From positions 1 to 10,437 of the forward strand of contig JBBQHM010000080.1 in the NCBI GenBank assembly GCA_038323965.1: DNA of 10,437 nt, read 5' to 3'. Under the pieces are notes generated by a model. That model was given only the letters and a program-made list of their open reading frames with translations, was not told where the DNA came from and did not search any database. Below, one piece after another: positions 5,860 to 10,437 of the stretch (position 1 is the stretch's first letter; every line of letters begins with the position of its first letter). The position numbers were made by a program, and so were the translations under genes. Source of the DNA: JBBQHM01 sp038323965. Lineage in GTDB: Bacteria > Verrucomicrobiota > Verrucomicrobiia > Chthoniobacterales > UBA10450.

Positions 5860-7485
5860 CTAAAATTTGTGAGCCCCGTGCGCGCCGAGGATGAATTCGA
5901 ATTGCAGGAATACTGAATCGACGTCGCGGCCGGCGAAGAATTCAGATTCATCAATAAAATCGTGGTTGTACTGCAGCCTGAGTTTCGAGAATTCCGTTGG
6001 ATACCAGGTAATCTGTCCACTGACGCGAGACCGATCCTGACGACTCGGGTCATTCGTAAACTTCGAGTCTTGATTCTGCAGGTAGTCGCCACGCACGCCC
6101 GCCACCCAGCCTTTCTTGAAACCCCAGAGAACCTGCGAATACATCCCCCAGTCGTGGAAGGTCTCGGCCACCGGGAAGGACTCGTCGATGCCACGACCGG
6201 CTTCGAACCGGCGATACATCACTTCGCTCTGCCATTTCACGAAAGGAAAACCGCCTTCTGCGCGCGGACTCTTCCATTTATAAAGAAGATCGCCGCCGTA
6301 AATCTGGGTCCGTGAATTCGCGCCGGTTTCATTGGAACCGAACGCACCGGAGACCCCGGCCAGCACAGTCTGGGTATCGCTCAGGTTAAACGAGTTCTCG
6401 AATCTCGGAATCCAGACGAAATCCTGCAACCCCCGCGCTTCGCGATCGGTTGTTGCGCGTCCGAAGAACAAACCGTTATCGCCGGGGTTCCGGAAGGAGT
6501 AACCAGTTCCGCCGCGCCCGTTCTGGACTGCGCCGGTAAGTTGCGAATACCATGGGAGCGGCAGCGTCCACGAGACTTGAGCGCCGACTCCGCGCAATCC
6601 GTCCGGCCCGAGCAACAAGCCGTGCACCAGGGGCGCGTCGGCGAAGTCCCAGGTGTGCGGATGCGTGGGATTGAGTCGCCCGAAAGCTGAAAAGAACTGC
6701 CCCGCCTTTACCTGTATACCGGCCGGCAATCCGGTCGTTTGCAGGAAGGCTTCTTCAGCCTCGATCTCCGTTTGATTATCGTTATCGAGCTTGAGCACGA
6801 TATTCGCGAAGCCCTCGAAGTATGGATCAACCGCGCCGTCGAGCGCGATCTCGAGGTTGCGCGCATTGAAGCCACGTTGCTGCGGATCGTGATCGCCAAC
6901 TTCCACGTTGTAGAGATCCCGTGCGCTGGAATAGGCGAGGGCGAACTGACCATCGAACGAGATGTTCATGTAATTCTTCCCGCCGCCGCTGGAAGCGACC
7001 GTAATTGGCGCAGCGAGCCCTGATTCTCCAGCCACCGCAGATGGGCCGGTCGCACTCGAGACGCCTCCGGCGGTGACGGAATCGTCGCTGGTTGGAAAAG
7101 TGCCCGCCGCTGCGGTGGCGGTTCCATTCTGATTAACAGTCGGCGCCGGAGCCGACGACTTCGCGCTCGAACTTACGGAAGCGTCCGACGTGGGGAAGAG
7201 CGTCGGTGATGCCGAGGCCGGGGATGATGCGGACGTCGGTGCGGCTGCGTCGGGTGGCTCCGAGCCCGATTTTTCGGGCAACGCGTTCGTGATGTTCGCC
7301 TTCTCCAGGGCGGCCTGCTGGCCTTGCATCTGTTGCTGCAAACCTTTCACCGTCTCGGTAAGGGCTTTGACCTGTTCACGAAGCGCCGCGACATCGTCGG
7401 CTGGTAACGGCGTGGGCGATTGCGCCAAGGCGGAGGCGGCCGCGCCAAGCACAAGCGCGAAGGCCACATTAAAAAATTTAGACAT
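5860..7485 (-). CDS. Outer-membrane porin-like beta-barrel with N-terminal coiled coil and long Ala/Ser/Pro linker
   Basis: The 541-residue product has a signal peptide (about 1-21, ASALA-QS) and a coiled coil at about 29-63 (VAALREQVKALTETVKGLQQ). A low-complexity linker follows (about 66-170), holding two related blocks, FPTSDASV and FPTSDDSV. From 171 to the end the chain alternates polar and hydrophobic residues and closes with a terminal Phe, as expected for an outer-membrane barrel. Recognisable stretches are FDGQFALAYSS, GFNARNLEIALDGAVDPYFE and VKAGQFFSAFGRLNPTHPHT. The last has two His, and the C-terminus reads GAHGAHKF. The coiled coil may trimerise or bind peptidoglycan. The exact family is not settled; phosphate-selective porins and zinc-linked outer-membrane channels are both possible. 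Placement just upstream of the ZnuA-like gene suggests metal passage across the outer membrane (inference). ATG 7485 has AGGA seven bases upstream. Confidence 0.8.
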   Translation of the reverse strand: MSKFFNVAFALVLGAAASALAQSPTPLPADDVAALREQVKALTETVKGLQQQMQGQQAALEKANITNALPEKSGSEPPDAAAPTSASSPASASPTLFPTSDASVSSSAKSSAPAPTVNQNGTATAAAGTFPTSDDSVTAGGVSSATGPSAVAGESGLAAPITVASSGGGKNYMNISFDGQFALAYSSARDLYNVEVGDHDPQQRGFNARNLEIALDGAVDPYFEGFANIVLKLDNDNQTEIEAEEAFLQTTGLPAGIQVKAGQFFSAFGRLNPTHPHTWDFADAPLVHGLLLGPDGLRGVGAQVSWTLPLPWYSQLTGAVQNGRGGTGYSFRNPGDNGLFFGRATTDREARGLQDFVWIPRFENSFNLSDTQTVLAGVSGAFGSNETGANSRTQIYGGDLLYKWKSPRAEGGFPFVKWQSEVMYRRFEAGRGIDESFPVAETFHDWGMYSQVLWGFKKGWVAGVRGDYLQNQDSKFTNDPSRQDRSRVSGQITWYPTEFSKLRLQYNHDFIDESEFFAGRDVDSVFLQFEFILGAHGAHKF

Positions 7486-7492
7486 TGATCGA

Positions 7493-7496
7493 TCCT
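7493..7496 (-). promoter_or_regulatory. Ribosome binding site of the porin-like gene
   Basis: AGGA on the minus strand is seven bases from ATG 7485 and supports that start. Confidence 0.5.
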
Positions 7497-7560
7497 GATA
7501 TTTTTCGGCGGGATGCCGGTAGATGGCAATACGGACAGCGCTTCGCCCGCGTTCGGTGCG

Positions 7561-7587
7561 GCAACGTCTGAAACGCAGCGACGTTGC
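7561..7587. other. Perfect 8-bp inverted repeat upstream of the porin-like gene
   Basis: GCAACGTC (7561-7568) and GACGTTGC (7580-7587) are exact inverted copies separated by 11 bases. They lie between the stop of the small His/Cys gene (7607) and the porin-like start (7485). No T-run follows on the minus strand, so a mRNA hairpin or a protein binding site is as likely as a terminator. Confidence 0.4.
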
Positions 7588-7606
7588 AGCTGCAATGACC
7601 GAACGG

Positions 7607-7894
7607 TTAGACTGCAGCCGGCGGCCCGTGTTCCAGGATCGAGCAGGGAACAGGCGCGATGACTTGAATAGAAAGAACAGGAAGCGACGAGTGCTTGGTC
7701 AATACCGGCCGCGCGCTGGGCACGATATCGGGCATGGTCGCATCGCACTTGCCGCTTGCGAAAATGGTCACGGCACATTCGTGATCCGGGCCCGCGCCTC
7801 GGTGGACGTAATCGTGAAGCCGCGGAGCAGCTGCCAGCACAATGGCAAAAATCAGCGCCGCTCCTGTGATCAAGGCAGCAACGCGACGTTTCAT
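7607..7894 (-). CDS. Small exported His/Cys protein, DUF2946-like, metal-associated
   Basis: This 95-residue protein has an N-terminal basic and hydrophobic segment (MKRRVAALITGAALIFAIVLAAAP) acting as signal peptide or anchor. It is followed by LHDYVHRGAGPDHECAVTIF, giving His27, His31, His38 and Cys40. Cys50 and Cys84 follow, and the end is SILEHGPPAAV. The spaced His residues before His-x-Cys-Ala-Val and the C-terminal Pro-Pro resemble the small DUF2946-type proteins found beside metal transport genes. That assignment rests on pattern memory and is not confirmed. A periplasmic metal-binding or accessory role is likely. It lies 52 bases after chrA and 121 bases before the porin-like gene, all on one strand, so the three could be co-transcribed. 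ATG 7894 has GGAG eleven bases upstream, a rather long spacing. Confidence 0.7.
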   Translation of the reverse strand: MKRRVAALITGAALIFAIVLAAAPRLHDYVHRGAGPDHECAVTIFASGKCDATMPDIVPSARPVLTKHSSLPVLSIQVIAPVPCSILEHGPPAAV

Positions 7895-7946
7895 GCGCGG
7901 CGATACTCCGCCCTGCGTTCGCGTGAAGCAAGACGGAACTGCAGGA

Positions 7947-9293
7947 TTAGATCGCGAGCCTGTACAAAAGGCCGAGGACTCCGCCAGCGACCACCACGGG
8001 TATCACGCCCCATTTCCAACGCAGCATCCCGGCCAGTGCCACCGCACTAACGACCACGCAAAACCAGTCCACCCTTCCGAAAGTTGGGAAGAGCGCGTGA
8101 ATGCCGAACCACACCGCGAGATTTAAGATCACACCAACCACGGCCGCCGTCACGGCTGACAATGATGCACTAATCGCCGTGTTGCCGCGGAGCTGCTCGA
8201 CGTAGGGTGCGCCCAGAAGAATGAACAGAAAGCAGGGTAGAAACGTTGCCCATGTCGTGATCAACGCCCCGAGGGTCGCAGCTAATAGCGGCGGCATTCC
8301 CATCGGCTGACTCCATGCGCCCATGAACCCGACGAATTGCAGCACCATGATAAGCGGTCCGGGCGTTGTTTCGGCTAGTCCCAATCCATCCATCATCTGA
8401 CCCGGCGCGAGCCATTGATAGTGTTCCACGGCCTGCTGCGCTACGTAAGGCAACACCGCGTAGGCGCCGCCGAAAGTGACCAGCGCCGCTTTGCTAAAGA
8501 AAACGCCTTCGCGAAAGAGCGTGTGATCCCAGCCGCGCCAGAATCCAATCGCCAGGATCGGCAGCCACCACAAAATTCCGCAGATAAAGCACACTTTGAG
8601 TGCTCGACCTAGCGTCGGTCTGGCGTGGTCGGGTGTTGCCGTTTCATCGCTGAGCAAGCTGGCTTCTCGCGCTTCCGCACCATGGCCCGTCGCCATGGAG
8701 AATGTGTCCGGCGCAAATCTTCCGCCGATCCATCCGAGAATGCCCGCTCCAAAAACAATGGCGGGAAAGGGCAGCCGAAAGAAATAGATACCGATGAACG
8801 CCGCGATCGCGATGCCCCACATCACGGGATGACGGAGCGACTTTTTCCCGATGCGAATGACGGCGAACGCAACAATCGCCAGAACGGCGGGTTTTAGTCC
8901 GTAAAAGACCGCGGCAATCCAGGGTACGTTCCCGTACATCGTATAAACGAAGCTGAGCCCCCAAAGCAGAACGACCGATGGAATAACAAAGAGCGCGCCG
9001 GCGACGATGCCGCCGCGGGTTTTGTGTAATAGCCAGCCGATGTAAATCGCAAGTTGTTGCGCTTCGGGGCCCGGCAGCAACATGCAGAAGTTCAGCGCAT
9101 GCAGAAATCGCGCATCGCTGATCCATTTCCGATCCTCCACCAATTCGCGATGCATGATCGCGATCTGTCCCGCTGGCCCGCCAAACGAGATAAATCCGAG
9201 TTTCAACCAGAAGCGAAATGCGTCCGCGAAGCTCGGCCGTTGAACTCGGGGATGGCTCGCTTGGTTTACACTGGATTGGGCTTCCAAAATCAC
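7947..9293 (-). CDS. chrA: Chromate efflux transporter, two-domain ChrA type
   Basis: This is an inner-membrane CHR-family protein that exports chromate. It has the long, duplicated form with two CHR domains in tandem. Using GTG 9293 as the start (448 residues), domain one carries FGGPAGQIA (from about 37) and LLPGPEAQQLAIYIGW (from about 72). Domain two carries TFGGAYAVLPYVAQQ (from about 273) and ETTPGPLIMVLQFVGF (from about 308). A charged linker, about residues 200-225, joins the halves. I preferred GTG 9293 because GAG lies six bases before it, because homologues start about 20 residues before the RPSF segment, and because it leaves 101 bases for a promoter facing the divergent gene at 9395. 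An ATG at 9362 would add 23 residues. Chromate specificity is family knowledge; related members may move other oxyanions. The small His/Cys gene follows after 52 bases. Confidence 0.92.
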   Translation of the reverse strand: MILEAQSSVNQASHPRVQRPSFADAFRFWLKLGFISFGGPAGQIAIMHRELVEDRKWISDARFLHALNFCMLLPGPEAQQLAIYIGWLLHKTRGGIVAGALFVIPSVVLLWGLSFVYTMYGNVPWIAAVFYGLKPAVLAIVAFAVIRIGKKSLRHPVMWGIAIAAFIGIYFFRLPFPAIVFGAGILGWIGGRFAPDTFSMATGHGAEAREASLLSDETATPDHARPTLGRALKVCFICGILWWLPILAIGFWRGWDHTLFREGVFFSKAALVTFGGAYAVLPYVAQQAVEHYQWLAPGQMMDGLGLAETTPGPLIMVLQFVGFMGAWSQPMGMPPLLAATLGALITTWATFLPCFLFILLGAPYVEQLRGNTAISASLSAVTAAVVGVILNLAVWFGIHALFPTFGRVDWFCVVVSAVALAGMLRWKWGVIPVVVAGGVLGLLYRLAI

Positions 9294-9394
9294 TTCGATC
9301 TCGACACGCGAAAATCTAACGAGCAGTGACACCGACGGAGAGTAGCAAGTCAATTTGAACATTCCGTCTATCGGGGCGACTAATAGGTGTCCTG

Positions 9395-9817
9395 ATGAAG
9401 ATTCTCCGCCATCGCGTCCTGCGTTTGCCAGTCATCGCGATTGGAGCTGTCGCGTGGCTCGCCATCTCAAATCACTGCGCGCTGGCGGCGTTCGAACGCC
9501 CGGCAACATCCGCGATGCCGGCCTGCCATCATATGGCCCCGGCAAAAGGACCGGCGAAGCAGGACCAGCATAACGATGGCGAATGCTGCAAAGTTCTTCG
9601 GGCAACGCTGCTCTCCGCCTCTAAAGATCTCCCGCTAAACGGAACGCTGACCTTTGCGCCTCAGGCGTATTTGATCTGTCTCGTTCCGCCTGCCGTTCAG
9701 CTGCAGCTCGTTCGCTCTCTTGAGTGGGACACCGGGCCGCCCTACGGCTCTTCCTTTGCAGAATCAGTTCTCCAGCGGAGCCTTCTCGCTCACGCTCCCC
9801 CTTTCGCTTTGAGCTGA
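9395..9817 (+). CDS. Small exported Cys/His protein, likely metal-associated
   Basis: This 140-residue protein has a basic start and a hydrophobic signal peptide ending near residue 31 (WLAISNHCALA). The mature part has a cluster of possible metal ligands: Cys44-His45-His46, Met47, His59 and Cys64-Cys65 (MPACHHMAPAKG, QHNDGECCKVL). The second half is hydrophobic and ends LLAHAPPFALS, close to the end of the small protein at 7607-7894. I recognise no named family. Proteins with this outline often sit at the head of copper/heavy-metal efflux operons, and here a DUF3347-like gene follows on the same strand, so a periplasmic metal-binding role is plausible. It is transcribed divergently from chrA. 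ATG 9395 has only a weak AGG nearby, and no convincing promoter was found in the gap. Confidence 0.75.
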   Translation: MKILRHRVLRLPVIAIGAVAWLAISNHCALAAFERPATSAMPACHHMAPAKGPAKQDQHNDGECCKVLRATLLSASKDLPLNGTLTFAPQAYLICLVPPAVQLQLVRSLEWDTGPPYGSSFAESVLQRSLLAHAPPFALS

Positions 9818-9847
9818 CGCCTTTCGGCGTTTGCTCCATACCCGACA

Positions 9848-9869
9848 GTACGACGCCGTTGCGTCGTGC
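9848..9869 (+). other. Hairpin in the leader of the DUF3347-like gene
   Basis: The arms ACGACGC and GCGTCGT flank CGTT, extended by an A-T-adjacent G-T and a G-C pair to about nine pairs. The element lies in the 133-base gap between two plus-strand genes. A smaller hairpin (ACGCC-TTTC-GGCGT, 9817-9830) overlaps the preceding stop codon. Weak terminator, attenuator or mRNA-stabilising roles are possible. Apart from these hairpins I see nothing else in the gap. Confidence 0.35.
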
Positions 9870-9950
9870 AGTCGCTCTTTCGTTGGTTACGCGTCCTGCT
9901 AACCGACCTTCGGACTACAACCTCAACTCAATCGATAACTAAGATTAACT

Positions 9951-10346
9951 ATGAAAATAAAAAGACTACTAACTACCGTCCTGGCTCTTGCAGCTATTAC
10001 GGTCTCCGTTCACGCAGCTAACATCTCCGATCAGGACAAGAAGTTCCTTGCTGGATACGAAAAGATTCAAACCGCGCTCGCGGCCGATGATCTCGCCACC
10101 GCCAAGACGGCGGCGCAGGATCTTGGCGACGAAGGAAGCGATCTCGCCAAAGCCGGTTCCCTACCGGATGCGCGCACCAGTTTCGAGAAACTGAGCACGA
10201 AAGCTAAAACGTTGGTCGCCGGACAGTCTGGCTATCACGTCGTCCACTGCCCGATGCTAAAGAAGGATTGGGTCCAAACCTCGACCACAGTCGCTAATCC
10301 GTACGGCGGAAAAGATATGGTAAGTTGCGGAGAAGTTCAGAAGTAA
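9951..10346 (+). CDS. Free-standing DUF3347-like periplasmic metal-binding protein
   Basis: The 131-residue product has a signal peptide (MKIKRLLTTVLALAAITVSVHA, cut near 22). A helical segment follows (FLAGYEKIQTALAADDLATA, then AKTAAQDLGDE). The C-terminal block runs YHVVHCPMLKKDWVQ to VANPYGGKDMVSCGEV, with Cys100, Met102, Met123 and Cys126. A helical N-half followed by Cys-Pro-Met, Trp, Asn-Pro-Tyr and Met-x-x-Cys-Gly is the layout of DUF3347. That domain is known alone or fused to CusB-like efflux adaptors, and its Cys/Met residues are thought to bind copper or similar metals. Here it stands alone and probably acts as a periplasmic metal carrier or sensor. Neighbours are a Cys/His exported protein upstream and another exported protein 23 bases downstream. 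Codon use is AT-richer at the start than in the chrA-lysA block. Confidence 0.85.
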   Translation: MKIKRLLTTVLALAAITVSVHAANISDQDKKFLAGYEKIQTALAADDLATAKTAAQDLGDEGSDLAKAGSLPDARTSFEKLSTKAKTLVAGQSGYHVVHCPMLKKDWVQTSTTVANPYGGKDMVSCGEVQK

Positions 10347-10357
10347 ATAACAACAAC

Positions 10358-10363
10358 AAGGAG
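10358..10363 (+). promoter_or_regulatory. Strong Shine-Dalgarno of the right-edge gene
   Basis: AAGGAG lies six bases before ATG 10370. It is the best ribosome binding site in the window and identifies a gene whose body is outside it. Confidence 0.75.
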
Positions 10364-10369
10364 CTAAAT

Positions 10370-10437
10370 ATGAATCACATGAAACTACTATTGGGAATCG
10401 CAGCTGCAGCTGCGCTAACTGCTACGCCAATCTTTGC
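10370..10437 (+). CDS. Start of an exported protein, cut by the right edge
   Basis: Twenty-two codons are visible, reading MNHMKLLLGIAAAAALTATP followed by IF and an incomplete Ala codon. This is a signal peptide with a basic start, a hydrophobic core and a cleavage site probably just past the edge. It is preceded by a strong ribosome binding site and lies 23 bases after the DUF3347-like gene on the same strand, so it is very likely in the same operon. Function cannot be told from the signal peptide. Confidence 0.8.
   Translation, partial: MNHMKLLLGIAAAAALTATPIF

Noticed and set aside
5748..6194. Minus-strand frame overlapping the 3' end of the porin-like gene
   Set aside because: Its C-terminal part translates the repeat at 5705-5818 and the rest is out of frame with the clear barrel protein.
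7500..7529. Promoter-like TTGCCA, 18 bases, AAAAAT before the porin-like gene (minus strand)
   Set aside because: Transcription would begin within the ribosome binding site, leaving about eight bases of leader.
9355..9384. Promoter-like TTGAAC, 18 bases, ACTAAT before the gene at 9395
   Set aside because: The -10 match is poor at key positions and the leader would be only a few bases.
1..10437. CRISPR array, tRNA, rRNA, insertion sequence or phage genes
   Set aside because: No regularly spaced repeats, no cloverleaf or rRNA sequence, and no transposase, integrase or phage protein seen on either strand.

Overview
The window looks like chromosomal DNA from a Verrucomicrobiota bacterium, perhaps near the Chthoniobacterales. 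This is inferred from gene families, not proven. The pointers are an H-X9-DG pseudopilin with an N-terminal methylation motif, Gram-negative exported and outer-membrane proteins, GC-rich codon use and many palindromic intergenic repeats. No rRNA, tRNA, CRISPR array, integrase or insertion sequence was seen.

Layout. All genes from 1 to about 9.3 kb are on the minus strand, so transcription runs from right to left. Reading in that direction: ChrA-type chromate transporter (7947-9293); small exported His/Cys protein (7607-7894); outer-membrane porin-like barrel with coiled coil and long linker (5860-7485); ZnuA-like metal-binding protein (4775-5671); ABC-3 family metal permease (3781-4629); diaminopimelate decarboxylase LysA (2420-3706); exported protein with a caspase-like His/Cys pair (1583-2278); exported protein of unknown function (904-1524); H-X9-DG pseudopilin (352-903); and a second pseudopilin cut by the left edge (1-275). 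From 9395 the plus strand carries a divergent group: an exported Cys/His protein (9395-9817), a free-standing DUF3347-like metal-binding protein (9951-10346) and the signal peptide of a third exported protein cut by the right edge (10370-10437).

How the genes fit together. The right-hand two thirds is mainly metal handling. It has a zinc/manganese-type uptake binding protein and permease, although no ATPase is present between or beside them. It also has an outer-membrane barrel that could let metal through the outer membrane, an oxyanion exporter, and several small periplasmic Cys/His proteins of the kind found at metal-efflux loci. The left third is a cell-surface group: two pseudopilins, an exported protein translationally abutted to one of them, and a possible secreted clan CD peptidase. 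LysA (last step of lysine synthesis) lies between the two groups.

The most unusual structural feature is that four consecutive gene junctions (between 1583 and 7485) each hold a palindromic repeat element. One of them (4640-4751) folds on paper into a three-stem structure. Another (3725-3816) supplies the last residues and the stop codon of the permease. All intergenic stretches are shorter than 300 bases.
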